The notes below the pieces were generated by a model. It did not search any database. It had not been told where the DNA came from and saw nothing but the letters and a program-made list of their open reading frames with translations. This document shows, in pieces, positions 44,079 to 51,941 of a DNA stretch of 64,000 bases (its first letter is position 1; each line of letters begins with the position of its first letter). The translations under genes were made by a program, and so were the position numbers. Source of the stretch: Variibacter gotjawalensis (GTDB lineage Bacteria; Pseudomonadota; Alphaproteobacteria; Rhizobiales; Xanthobacteraceae); contig NZ_AP014946.1 of NCBI RefSeq assembly GCF_002355335.1, positions 1,317,501-1,381,500 on the forward strand, in the 5' to 3' direction.

Positions 44079-44291
44079 ATGTCACACTCGCTCAGCACTG
44101 CCGATCGCCGCACCCACGGCAAGATTCTCGTAGTCGCATCTGCCGTCGCCGGCATAGCGATCTTCGCGGGATTTGGTCTCGGCCATGCGCCGCGCGCCGA
44201 GGCCATCGCCAAGCGCGATGTCGCGCAGGGCGTCGTCAAAGCCGCGAAGCCGACCGCGACTGCGTCTCGCTTCTACGTCGTCCTTCGCTGA
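44079..44291 (+). CDS. 70-aa single-pass membrane protein
   Basis: N-terminal SHSLSTADRRTHGK, one membrane helix (ILVVASAVAGIAIFAGFGLG), and a basic periplasmic or cytoplasmic tail ending RFYVVLR. GAGAGACC precedes ATG 44079; in-frame starts at 44061 (ATG) and 44052 (GTG) are possible but would leave less leader after the promoter. Not recognised by family. Its promoter suggests membership of the ECF42 regulon, with the VOC gene 42 bp downstream. Confidence 0.7.
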   Translation: MSHSLSTADRRTHGKILVVASAVAGIAIFAGFGLGHAPRAEAIAKRDVAQGVVKAAKPTATASRFYVVLR

Positions 44292-44332
44292 ACGAATTCA
44301 ATTCAATCACCACCCATAAACGAGACATATTC

Positions 44333-44752
44333 ATGAGCACGAAAATCTTCGTCAATTTGGCCGTCAAGGATCTCGAAAAGTCGAAGGCCTTCTTCGGCAA
44401 GCTTGGCTACACGTTCAATCCGCAATTCTCCGACGACACCGCAACCTGCATGATTATCTCGGACGACATCTACTCGATGCTGCTCACCGAGCCGAAATTC
44501 AAGCAGTTCGCGACGAAGCCGCTGGTCGATGCCCACAAGGCAACCGAAGTGCTCATCGCGCTGTCGCAGGAGAGCCGCGAGGCCGTGGATAAATTGGTCG
44601 ACACCGCGCTCGCATCCGGCGGCACCGAACCGCGCCCGGCCGACGATCACGGCTTCATGTATCAGCGCTCATATGCGGACCTCGACGGCCACGTCTGGGA
44701 GATTTTCTGGATGGACCCGAAGTTCGCCGCCGGTGAAGCCCCGGCTGCTTAA
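44333..44752 (+). CDS. VOC-family (glyoxalase/bleomycin-resistance-like) protein
   Basis: 139 aa with two beta-alpha-beta-beta-beta modules: KIFVNLAVKDLEKSKAFFGKLGY at the N-terminus and SYADLDGHVWEIFWMDP at the end, the metal-type Glu in WEIFWMD. This subgroup (also called lactoylglutathione-lyase-like) is often found beside ECF sigma factors and DGPF proteins. Substrate unknown. Probably cotranscribed with the 70-aa membrane protein. Confidence 0.9.
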   Translation: MSTKIFVNLAVKDLEKSKAFFGKLGYTFNPQFSDDTATCMIISDDIYSMLLTEPKFKQFATKPLVDAHKATEVLIALSQESREAVDKLVDTALASGGTEPRPADDHGFMYQRSYADLDGHVWEIFWMDPKFAAGEAPAA

Positions 44753-44781
44753 ACGCTCAGGGCAGCCAAGAATATGAGGCT

Positions 44782-44900
44782 GTCATCCCTGAAGCCGTCG
44801 AAGACGGCTATCCGGGAACCACGTACCCCAGTGAATGCAGGGATGCATGGATCCCGGATCGGCGCGGCTCGCTTTGCGAGCACTTGCCGTCCGGGATGAC
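44782..44900. repeat. Dispersed palindromic repeat, family B copy 3
   Basis: Ends GTCATCCCTGAAG and CCGGGATGAC, with inner TATCCGGGAACC / GGATCCCGGATC inversion. It fills the gap between the convergent VOC and regulator genes. Confidence 0.7.
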
Positions 44901-44945
44901 GGTTCGCGGGCTCCACTGCACTAAAAAAACCCAACGCAGCAAAAA

Positions 44946-46394
44946 TCAAAGCTCTCGTGCAGCACTGAACAAGAACGGGGAGACCCCACGCGTTGTCTCG
45001 TCGAACAACAGCTCCCGCGTCAGCGGCGGCTCCGCGCGCTGGCTGCAATTCGTCCGCTCGCACAAACGGCAATTCACGCCGATCGGCGTAATGTCGTTGA
45101 GATTGTGCCCCGCCGAATAGGTCAGCCGCGACGCGTATTTGATCTCGCAGCCGAGCCCGATCGCGTAACGCGGTTGCGGCTGTGCGAACGGGGCAGGCGG
45201 CCGGTTCACGGTCTGCGCCACCGAAAAGTATCGCGAGCCATCCGGCAACTCGACGACCTGCGTGACAACACGGCCCGGCGTATCGAATGTTGCATGCACG
45301 TTCCACAACGGACACGTGCCGCCGAATTTCGAAAACGGAAAAGTGCCGGACGAAAAACGCTTCGACACGTTGCCGGCGTGATCGACGCGCAGCATGAAAA
45401 ACGGCACGCCGCGCGCGGTCGGACGCTGCAGCGTCGTCAGTCGATGACATGTCTGCTCGAAGCCCGCACCGAAACGCTGGCCGAGCAAACCGATATCGTA
45501 GGCGAGCGCCTCGGCGGCTTCATGGAAGCGCGCATACGGCATGATGACGGCCGCCGCGAAATAGTTCGCCAGCGTGATGCGGAACATGCGCCGCACCGGG
45601 TCCGAAACATCGCCCGCGCGTGCGACGACATCGTCGATGCCGGCGCCGGCTTCCATCAGCGCGAGTTGAAACGCGGTCTGAAACACGCGGCCCGGTGAAT
45701 CGACCAATTCGGAAATCAGCAGATGGCGGCGATGCCGGTCGAAGCGCCGCAAGTTGTCGCGCATCACGTCCACGGGGAGAATACGCGTCACGATGCTGTG
45801 CCGCACCCGCAACCGTTCCGTGAGCGCGCGGAAAAGTTCGTGCGCCGGCACGTCGAGTTCGTCGCGCAGTTTTTCCGCCGCAACTTCGAGTGTCGGGAAG
45901 TGGTTGCGGTTCTGCTCGATGATGTCGCGCACGCGATCGACCGGGTTGGCGTCGAAACCATCGCTCTCGTCGCGGCCGGCGAAGCGTGAGGCCGCCAGCG
46001 TCTCGCCGCGCCGCGCTTCCATATAGGCCGCGTAGAGGCGCTGCATCGCATGCGCCATGTTCGGCGCCAGCTCGGCAAAGTCGCGCAGCTCCTGTTTCGG
46101 CAACTCCAGCGCGCGGAAGATCGGGTCCGCGATGATCTCGTTCAGCTCCGCAAACGCGCGGTCATCCTCGCCGGCCGCGAGATCGCGGAGGTCGAGGTCG
46201 TAGGTTTCTGCAAGCCGGAGGAGAATTTGCGCCGAGACCGGCCGCTGGTTGCGCTCGATCAGGTTCACGTAGCTCGGCGAAACGCCAAGGCCGTCGGCCA
46301 TCTGCGTCTGTGACAAGCCAAGCTGGCGCCGGATGCGCCGGAAGCGAGGCCCGACGAACAGCTTGCGATTCTGGCTGATGTCCTGCAGCGACAT
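44946..46394 (-). CDS. XRE-family acyl-CoA/short-chain fatty acid-type regulator (RamB/ScfR-like)
   Basis: 482 aa. N-terminal HTH_XRE (RRIRQLGLSQTQMADGLGVSPSYVNLIERNQRP, recognition part about residues 20-55), central IrrE-like ImmA region (around GDVSDPVRRMFRITLANYFAAAVIMPYARF) and C-terminal DUF2083 with Cys cluster (GTCPLWNVH, NCRLCERTNCSQRAEPPL). RamB of Corynebacterium, the archetype, represses aceA/aceB. Here the gene is divergent from isocitrate lyase, so control of the glyoxylate shunt is likely. Effector probably an acyl-CoA. Confidence 0.9.
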   Translation of the reverse strand: MSLQDISQNRKLFVGPRFRRIRRQLGLSQTQMADGLGVSPSYVNLIERNQRPVSAQILLRLAETYDLDLRDLAAGEDDRAFAELNEIIADPIFRALELPKQELRDFAELAPNMAHAMQRLYAAYMEARRGETLAASRFAGRDESDGFDANPVDRVRDIIEQNRNHFPTLEVAAEKLRDELDVPAHELFRALTERLRVRHSIVTRILPVDVMRDNLRRFDRHRRHLLISELVDSPGRVFQTAFQLALMEAGAGIDDVVARAGDVSDPVRRMFRITLANYFAAAVIMPYARFHEAAEALAYDIGLLGQRFGAGFEQTCHRLTTLQRPTARGVPFFMLRVDHAGNVSKRFSSGTFPFSKFGGTCPLWNVHATFDTPGRVVTQVVELPDGSRYFSVAQTVNRPPAPFAQPQPRYAIGLGCEIKYASRLTYSAGHNLNDITPIGVNCRLCERTNCSQRAEPPLTRELLFDETTRGVSPFLFSAAREL

Positions 46395-46410
46395 GGGCTT
46401 GATCCGTCTT

Positions 46411-46445
46411 TTGTGACTATTGTTACAGAATTACAATTGTCACAA
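46411..46445. promoter_or_regulatory. 35-bp inverted repeat between the RamB-like regulator and aceA
   Basis: TTGTGACTATTGTTA (46411-46425) and TTACAATTGTCACAA (46431-46445) are inverted at 13 of 15 positions around CAGAA. It begins 17 bp from the regulator start. A related single arm, CTGTGTCAATTGGAT (46497-46511), lies 58 bp before aceA. Confidence 0.65.
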
Positions 46446-46569
46446 GTAAATCGATGACACAGTGGCATCGTTCGTCAAAAAGCCCTCTGTGTCAATTGGA
46501 TTTGGCGAGTTATAGCTGTGAAGTCAGTTTTTACAAATCAGCCGATGTCACGGCTGTCAGGAGAATAAG

Positions 46570-47871
46570 ATGTCTGCTTTCGATAAGTTGGTCCCGAATG
46601 CGCCGAAGGGCCGTTTTGACGGTATTGAGCGTCCATACAGCCCGGCTGAAGTCGAAAAGCTGCGCGGCTCGGTGAAGATTGAATACTCGCTGGCCGAGAA
46701 GGGCGCTCAGCGCCTGTGGAAGCAGCTCAACGAAATGCCGTATGTCCACTCGCTCGGCGCCGTCACCGGCAACCAGGCGATGCAGCAGGCGAAGGCTGGC
46801 CTTCCGGCGATTTACCTCTCGGGCTGGCAGGTTGCTGCCGACGCCAACACGGCCGGCGCGATGTATCCGGACCAGAGCCTTTATCCGGCCAACGCCGGCC
46901 CGGAGTTGGCACGCCGCATCAACCGTACCTTCCAGCGCGCCGACCAGATCGAGCATGCCGAAGGCGGCGCGAAGATCGATTGGTTCGTGCCGATCGTTGC
47001 CGACGCTGAAGCCGGCTTCGGTGGCCCGCTCAACTCGTTCGAGATCATGAAGGCTTACATCGAGGCAGGCGCTGCCGGCGTCCACTTCGAAGACCAGCTC
47101 GCGTCGGAGAAGAAGTGCGGCCACATGGGCGGCAAGGTCCTCATCCCGACCGCCGCGCATGAGCGCAACCTGATCGCGGCGCGCCTCGCCGCAGACGTCT
47201 GCGGCACCTCGACCTTCGTGCTCGCCCGCACGGACGCCGAGAGCGCCAAGCTCATCACGTCGGATGTCGACGAGCGCGATCGCGAATTCATCACCGGCGA
47301 GCGCACCGCAGAAGGCTTCTATCGCCTGAAGCCGGGCACGGGCCTTGCTCACTGCATCAAGCGCGGCATCGCGTTCGCGAAGTATGCCGACCTGATCTGG
47401 TGGGAAACCTCGACGCCGAATCTCGACGACGCGCGTGAATTCGCCGAAGCGATGCACAAGGTCTACCCGAACAAGATGCTGGCTTATAACTGCTCGCCCT
47501 CGTTCAACTGGGAAGCCAACATCGACAAGGACACGATCGCGAAGTTCCAGCGCGAGATTGGCGCCATGGGCTACAAGTTCCAGTTCGTGACGCTGGCCGG
47601 CTTCCACTCGCTGAACCACGGCATGTTCGAACTCGCTCGCGGCTACAAGGCCGAAGGTATGGCGGCTTACTCGCGTCTCCAGCAGGCTGAGTTCGCTTCA
47701 GAGGTCAACGGCTACTCGGCAACGCGCCACCAGCGCGAAGTCGGCACCGGCTACTTCGATCTCGTCTCGACGACGATCTCGGGCGGCACGTCCTCGACGA
47801 CCGCGCTGCATGACTCGACCGAGACCGCGCAGTTCAGCACCGCCGGCGCGCACGCCGAAGCGGCTGAGTAA
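46570..47871 (+). CDS. aceA: Isocitrate lyase
   Basis: 433-aa TIM-barrel enzyme cleaving isocitrate to glyoxylate and succinate, first step of the glyoxylate shunt, for growth on acetate or fatty acids. Catalytic KKCGHMGGK (Cys about 183), [33 protein letters not shown] and [25 protein letters not shown] precedes the ATG. Malate synthase is not in the window. Regulated, by inference, by the divergent RamB-like protein. Confidence 0.97.
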   Translation: MSAFDKLVPNAPKGRFDGIERPYSPAEVEKLRGSVKIEYSLAEKGAQRLWKQLNEMPYVHSLGAVTGNQAMQQAKAGLPAIYLSGWQVAADANTAGAMYPDQSLYPANAGPELARRINRTFQRADQIEHAEGGAKIDWFVPIVADAEAGFGGPLNSFEIMKAYIEAGAAGVHFEDQLASEKKCGHMGGKVLIPTAAHERNLIAARLAADVCGTSTFVLARTDAESAKLITSDVDERDREFITGERTAEGFYRLKPGTGLAHCIKRGIAFAKYADLIWWETSTPNLDDAREFAEAMHKVYPNKMLAYNCSPSFNWEANIDKDTIAKFQREIGAMGYKFQFVTLAGFHSLNHGMFELARGYKAEGMAAYSRLQQAEFASEVNGYSATRHQREVGTGYFDLVSTTISGGTSSTTALHDSTETAQFSTAGAHAEAAE

Positions 47872-47883
47872 TTCGAACATTGA

Positions 47884-47943
47884 CCTGGCGATTATCGCCA
47901 GGCCATCCACCAAGTTTTGGCCGGTGCCCTGATCACCATCAGG
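47884..47943 (+). other. Two hairpins in the aceA-DUF4170 spacer
   Basis: CCTGGCGA-TTA-TCGCCAGG at 47884-47902 (8-bp stem) and CCTGAT-cacc-ATCAGG at 47928-47943. Neither has a U tract directly after it; they may stabilise or partly terminate aceA mRNA. Confidence 0.5.
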
Positions 47944-47966
47944 CGCTGAAATGAAGGAGAAAGATC

Positions 47967-48179
47967 ATGAGCCAAGCACAGTTTTGGGTTGTCGGCGGCG
48001 AATTCGGTTCGCTGAATTTCCACTCGCTCGTTCAGGGCACGCAGCAGGTACGCGGACCGTATCCGACGCGTCCGGATGCTGAGGAAGCCTGGAAGGCGAT
48101 CAGCCAAGAGTTCCGCTACAAGGCGAACTACCGCTTCACGATCGTGCAGGATTCGGCACGCAGCGCAGCGGCCGCCTAA
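47967..48179 (+). CDS. DUF4170 protein
   Basis: 70 aa, starts MSQAQFWVVGGEFGSLNFHS, continues with VQGTQQVRGPYPTRPDAEEAW and ANYRFTIVQD. The pattern is the DUF4170 family, restricted mostly to alphaproteobacteria; function unknown, small soluble protein. AAGGAGAAAG is a strong ribosome-binding site. It follows aceA by 95 bp with hairpins in between and ends at a terminator. Confidence 0.9.
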   Translation: MSQAQFWVVGGEFGSLNFHSLVQGTQQVRGPYPTRPDAEEAWKAISQEFRYKANYRFTIVQDSARSAAAA

Positions 48180-48225
48180 TCGATCGAACCACAGCTTAAA
48201 GTCTGAGGAAGCGCTTTAAGGCGGG

Positions 48226-48262
48226 ACCCCGGTTTCTCTTGGGAGGGAGAAGCCGGGGTTTT
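48226..48262 (+). terminator. Rho-independent terminator after the DUF4170 gene
   Basis: ACCCCGGTTTCTC pairs with GAGAAGCCGGGGT (13 bp, one G-U) and is followed by TTT. Confidence 0.8.
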
Positions 48263-48296
48263 CGTTTGCCTGTGCCAAACGACGCGCCTCTCCGTC

Positions 48297-48382
48297 GTCA
48301 TGGCCCGCTTTATGCGGGCCATCCACGTCTTACTTTTTGCGGCCAAGTCGTGGTTGGCCCGGACAAGCCGGGCCATGATGGA
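48297..48382. repeat. Dispersed palindromic repeat, family C copy 1
   Basis: Two palindromic units: ATGGCCCGC-tttat-GCGGGCCAT (from 48300) and GGCCCGG-acaag-CCGGGCC (from 48356). The first 31 bases are, as reverse complement, nearly identical to 63139-63169. Confidence 0.7.
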
Positions 48383-48467
48383 CAGCGGCGGCGACGTTGC
48401 GTGACCGGCTTCGCTCGTCCTAAACCTGATCGCACAAAAACAAGCATCAGGAGCGAGAGAAGACGCC

Positions 48468-49283
48468 ATGACGGTTCGCATCGAAAAAGACGGCACGGTT
48501 TGGACCGTGATCCATTCGCGTTTCGAGGCGCGCAACGCGATGGATCCGGAAAGCGCTGACGCGCTGCATGATGCGATGCTCGCATTCAACGCCGATCCGA
48601 AAGCGAATGTCGCGGTGCTGTGGGGCGAGGGCGGCGCCTTCTGCGCCGGCTGGGATCTCAAATACGCCTCGAGCCTGATGGATCGCGACGCCTTCCAGCG
48701 CGACATGATCGAGGGGCTCGCATTTCCGCATGGCGCGAACGGCGCACCGCGCGGTCCACTCGGTCCAACGCGTCTCGAACTCGACAAGCCCGTCATCGCG
48801 GCGGTCGAAGGGCCGGCCGTCGCCGGCGGCATGGAGCTTGCGCTCTGGGCCGACGTCCGCGTCATGGGCGCGACCGCGTATTTCGGCGTCTACTGCCGCC
48901 GCTGGGGCATCCCGTTGCTCGACGGCGGCGCCGTGCGGTTGCCGCGTCTCGTCGGTCTCGGCCGCGCGCAGGAAATCATCATGACGGGCCGCAAGGTTCC
49001 AGCTGACGAAGCGCTGCGCATCGGCATGTGCGAGAAGGTTGTGCCGGAAGGCGGCGCGCGAGCCGCCGCCGAAGCGATGGCGCAGGAGATTGCGCGCTTC
49101 CCGCAGGCCGCCGTCCGCGCCGACCGGCGCACCGCCTACGAGACTCACGGGATGGGCCTGCGCGATGCGATGCGCCGCGAATGGGCGAACGGCGTCGAAG
49201 CGCATTCGCGCGAAGGCGCCGCTGGTGCCGCGCGCTTCGCCAGCGGCAAAGGCCGCCACGGCGATTTCAAGGATATCGCTTGA
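48468..49283 (+). CDS. Enoyl-CoA hydratase/isomerase family protein (crotonase)
   Basis: 271 aa. Oxyanion-hole motifs: WGEGGAFCAGWDLKYASS and VEGPAVAGGMELALWADVRVMG. The first catalytic Glu position appears as RWGIPLLDGGAVRLPRLVG with Asp/Gly instead of the hydratase Glu pair, so activity may be isomerase or other CoA lyase. GAGCGAGAGAAG lies upstream of the ATG. Monocistronic, between repeats C1 and A2. Confidence 0.88.
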   Translation: MTVRIEKDGTVWTVIHSRFEARNAMDPESADALHDAMLAFNADPKANVAVLWGEGGAFCAGWDLKYASSLMDRDAFQRDMIEGLAFPHGANGAPRGPLGPTRLELDKPVIAAVEGPAVAGGMELALWADVRVMGATAYFGVYCRRWGIPLLDGGAVRLPRLVGLGRAQEIIMTGRKVPADEALRIGMCEKVVPEGGARAAAEAMAQEIARFPQAAVRADRRTAYETHGMGLRDAMRREWANGVEAHSREGAAGAARFASGKGRHGDFKDIA

Positions 49284-49293
49284 GCACGAAACC

Positions 49294-49410
49294 GTAGCCC
49301 GGATGAGCGAGGCAGCGCGAAGCGCTTCCGAGCGACATCCGGGGACTATTCTCGCCGCACCCAGCTCCCGGATATCGCTTAGCGATACGCGCCTCGCTCA
49401 TCCGGGCTAC
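49294..49410. repeat. Dispersed palindromic repeat, family A copy 2; supplies the marR stop codon
   Basis: Ends GTAGCCCGGATGAGCG and CGCTCATCCGGGCTAC are perfect inversions. Internal CATCCGGGG / TCCCGGATATCG and GCGCGAAGCGC. The TAG stop (49409-49407) of the marR gene on the minus strand is the TAG of the outer end. Confidence 0.8.
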
Positions 49411-49892
49411 TTCTTCTTCCGCGCCTTTTCAGCCTGCTGCAGTTCCTCGATCCAATCGACCGAGAGCTTCAGGCTCTCATCGATGAAGCGCAGCACCGTC
49501 GCGAGTTCTTTCTCGCTGAACGTCGACCACAGGGCGGTCGTGCGTTGCGCGATCGGCTCATACGCCCGCGCGATCGGCCCGATCTTCTCCGGCCGCACGC
49601 GCAGGATGACACGCCGGCGATCGTTCGGATCGTTGTCACGCCGAATGTATCCGGCCTCCACCAAGCGATCGATCATCGTTGTCGTCGCGCCGGAGGTGAG
49701 GCCGGTCGCCTTGGCGAGTTCACCCGCCGTTGCTTCGCCGCGCAGGAACAAAACATCGAGGCATTCGAGATCGGTCGAATTCATTCCGAAGCGCGACGCC
49801 ATCGCTTCGCTCATCAGTACGCTCTGCGCGCCCATGCGGCGCACCGCGTGGCCGACTTGCTCGATCAACGGTGGTTCGTTCTTCTTCGGCAT
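49407..49892 (-). CDS. MarR-family transcriptional regulator
   Basis: 161 aa. HTH and wing: LNSTDLECLDVLFLRGEATAGELAK-like core, TGLTSGATTTMIDRLVEAGYI (recognition) and RRDNDPNDRRRVILRV (wing). ATG shares its A with the stop of the upstream membrane-protein gene (TGATG), so it is translated from the same message. The protein ends in a basic tail KARKKK followed by a stop inside repeat A2. Probably autoregulates through the 43-bp inverted repeat. Confidence 0.88.
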   Translation of the reverse strand: MPKKNEPPLIEQVGHAVRRMGAQSVLMSEAMASRFGMNSTDLECLDVLFLRGEATAGELAKATGLTSGATTTMIDRLVEAGYIRRDNDPNDRRRVILRVRPEKIGPIARAYEPIAQRTTALWSTFSEKELATVLRFIDESLKLSVDWIEELQQAEKARKKK

Positions 49893-50455
49893 CACAACCT
49901 GGCGGCAGCCGCAAAAGCAGCAAGCATCGCGCCGCAGGTAACGAAGTCGAGCGGCAGGCGCAAGCGGCTGCGCGAAACCCAGCGCCGCGCCGCGCTTTCC
50001 GTGACGTTGGCCGGGTCGGCGCGCTCGAAGGCGAGCGCCTTCGGGATGAAATCGAACGCCGACCAAAGTCGCATCACGGCATGCGACGCGAACGCGACGA
50101 GCAACCAGAACCGCGCGCCGGGCGCGCTCCACAACAGATAGAGCGAGACGAACAGTGAAAGTTCGAACGCGACATGCGCCGGGATCCAAAACCGTTTGCG
50201 CGAGATGCCGCCATGCTCCGGCTGCACGAGCGCCGGCTTCCGCGGCCATGCCGGATCGACGACGGTGACCTCGTAAAATCCGCCGCCGAGACTGATCATC
50301 GCGAGGGCGGTCGCGAGCGCCGTAATGACGAGCGGCGCGGTTTGCGCGGCCTGCGCTAGAGCGCTGGTCAAATCGACAAACGCGATAACGGCGATAAGGC
50401 CGAGCATCACCAGGGGCTGCGTCAAATCCATCGTTGTCGAGCTGAAAATGAGCAT
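49892..50455 (-). CDS. Four- to five-helix membrane protein of unknown function
   Basis: 187 aa. Helices near residues 9-30 (LVMLGLIAVIAFVDLTSAL), 33-55 (APLVITALATALAMISLGGG), 85-105 (HVAFELSLFVSLYLLWS), 110-125 (FWLLVAFASHAVMRLW) and the C-terminus (LPLDFVTCGAMLAAFAAAARL). GFYEVTVVDPAWPRKPALVQPEHGG lies between helices 2 and 3. Not recognised by name. ATG 50455 follows GGAGACTG. Forms a two-gene operon with the marR gene, suggesting it is the repressor's main target. Confidence 0.78.
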   Translation of the reverse strand: MLIFSSTTMDLTQPLVMLGLIAVIAFVDLTSALAQAAQTAPLVITALATALAMISLGGGFYEVTVVDPAWPRKPALVQPEHGGISRKRFWIPAHVAFELSLFVSLYLLWSAPGARFWLLVAFASHAVMRLWSAFDFIPKALAFERADPANVTESAARRWVSRSRLRLPLDFVTCGAMLAAFAAAARL

Positions 50456-50480
50456 GGCAGTCTCCGAAATTCCGTTGGTG

Positions 50481-50523
50481 CATATATCTTTACTGTCAAG
50501 AGACTTGATTGTCAAGATATATG
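50481..50523. promoter_or_regulatory. 43-bp inverted repeat upstream of the membrane protein/marR operon
   Basis: CATATATCTTTACTGTCAAG (50481-50500) and CTTGATTGTCAAGATATATG (50504-50523) match as inverted arms at 17 of 20 positions around AGA. Inside lies CTTGATTGTCAAG, a typical MarR half-site dyad. It starts 26 bp upstream of the membrane-protein ATG, across the likely promoter. Confidence 0.7.
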
Positions 50524-50542
50524 ATCGAGCGCTCGCCCAAAA

Positions 50543-50666
50543 CTCCGCTCATACCCGCGAAAGCGGGTATCCAGCCAGCGCCCGGAAGGGCGCGAAATTG
50601 CTGCAGCGGTTATTTCTGCGTGCTTCGCACTTAGCTGGACCCCCGCGTTCGCGGGGGTGAGCGGAG
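50543..50666. repeat. Dispersed palindromic repeat, variant of family B (copy 5)
   Basis: CTCCGCTCA / TGAGCGGAG form the outer inverted ends; CCCGCGAAAGCGGG and CCCCGCGTTCGCGGGG are inner hairpins. Size and nested layout resemble family B, but the sequence is distinct. Confidence 0.65.
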
Positions 50667-50681
50667 GATGTGTTCTCGGCG

Positions 50682-51905
50682 CTAAACCACTCCGTCTTTC
50701 TTCAGCGCCGCGATCTCATCCGCGCTCAATCCCAGCTCCCCGAGCACATCGCCCGTATGCTCGCCGACATCCGGCCCGGTCCAGCGCACCGCAGCGGCAC
50801 GGTCGAAACCCGAAATGATCGGCATCGCGCCCGGATGCAGAAGCTCGTCCTTGAAATACGGATCGGGCACTTTCTGAATCATCCCGCGTGCAAGGAATTG
50901 CTTGTCCGCCGCAATGTCCTCGATCGTGAAAATCTTCGTCGCGGGAATCTGCGCCTCGGCAAGCAGACGCACCAGCTCCGCGCTCTCGATCGCGCGCGTC
51001 CAATCCCCGATGATGCGATCGATCGCATCCATATTCTGCACGCGCTCATGGTTGCCGAGGAAGCGCGGGTCTTTTGCCAGCTCCGGCTGCTTCATCAGCG
51101 CCGACAAACGCGCGAACAGCGGGTTCGAATTCGCCGCGATCAGCACCCATGCGCCGTCTTTCGTCGGATAGGCATTCGACGGCGACGCCGTTGCGAGCCG
51201 CGATCCTTGCGGCTCACGCACCATGCCGAGCTTGCCGAATTCCGGCAGGCATCCTTCGAGCAAACTCAGAACCGACTCCGTCAGCGCAACGTCGATCGTG
51301 CGAAACGTCGGCACTTCGGCATTGTCCTGCTCATGCACGGCGGCGAGCGCGGCCATCGCGCCATACATCCCCGCGATGCTGTCGCCGATCGAAAAGCCGA
51401 CGCGTACCGACGGCAAGTCCGTCATGTCGGCCGGATGATTGGTGAGGTAGCGCATGCCGCCCATGGCTTCCCCGATGACGCCGAACGCCGGCGCGTCGCG
51501 GTTCGGTCCGGTCTGTCCGTAGCCCGAGATGCGCACGAGCACGCAACGCGGATTAGCCGCCGCCATCACGTCGGGGCCCAAGCCCCAGCGCTCGATCTGA
51601 CCCGGCCGATAGTTCTCGACGACGATGCGCGAACGCTTCACGAGATTGAGGACAATGTCGCGGCCACGCGGGTCCTTCACGTTGACGGTCACACTCTTCT
51701 TGTTGCGCGCATGCACCGACCACCACAGCGAACGGCCATCGACCTTCTCGCCCCAGGTACGGATCGGATCGCCTTCGCCCGGTGTTTCGATCTTGATCAC
51801 GGTCGCGCCCATGTCGGCGAGCAACCGCGTGCAATACGGCCCGGCGATGAAGTGACAAAGCTCCAGCACCGTCATGCCGGAGAGTGGGCCAGTCGCGCCT
51901 GCCAT
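50682..51905 (-). CDS. CoA-transferase family III (CaiB/BaiF)
   Basis: 407 aa. Typical N-terminus GPLSGMTVLELCHFIAGPYCTRLLADMGA, with KIETPGEGDPIR and SLWWSVHARNKKSVTVNVKDP; active Asp expected in the segment around GVIGEAMGGMRYLTNHPAD. C-terminal half with KDGAWVLIAANSN and GMIQKVPDPYF. Transfers CoA between carboxylic acids; acceptor unknown. 36 bp downstream of the 2-hydroxyacid dehydrogenase gene and probably cotranscribed. Confidence 0.92.
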   Translation of the reverse strand: MAGATGPLSGMTVLELCHFIAGPYCTRLLADMGATVIKIETPGEGDPIRTWGEKVDGRSLWWSVHARNKKSVTVNVKDPRGRDIVLNLVKRSRIVVENYRPGQIERWGLGPDVMAAANPRCVLVRISGYGQTGPNRDAPAFGVIGEAMGGMRYLTNHPADMTDLPSVRVGFSIGDSIAGMYGAMAALAAVHEQDNAEVPTFRTIDVALTESVLSLLEGCLPEFGKLGMVREPQGSRLATASPSNAYPTKDGAWVLIAANSNPLFARLSALMKQPELAKDPRFLGNHERVQNMDAIDRIIGDWTRAIESAELVRLLAEAQIPATKIFTIEDIAADKQFLARGMIQKVPDPYFKDELLHPGAMPIISGFDRAAAVRWTGPDVGEHTGDVLGELGLSADEIAALKKDGVV

Positions 51906-51941
51906 GAGGCCTCCCGTTGCGTCTTTTATCGTTCGCTTGGT

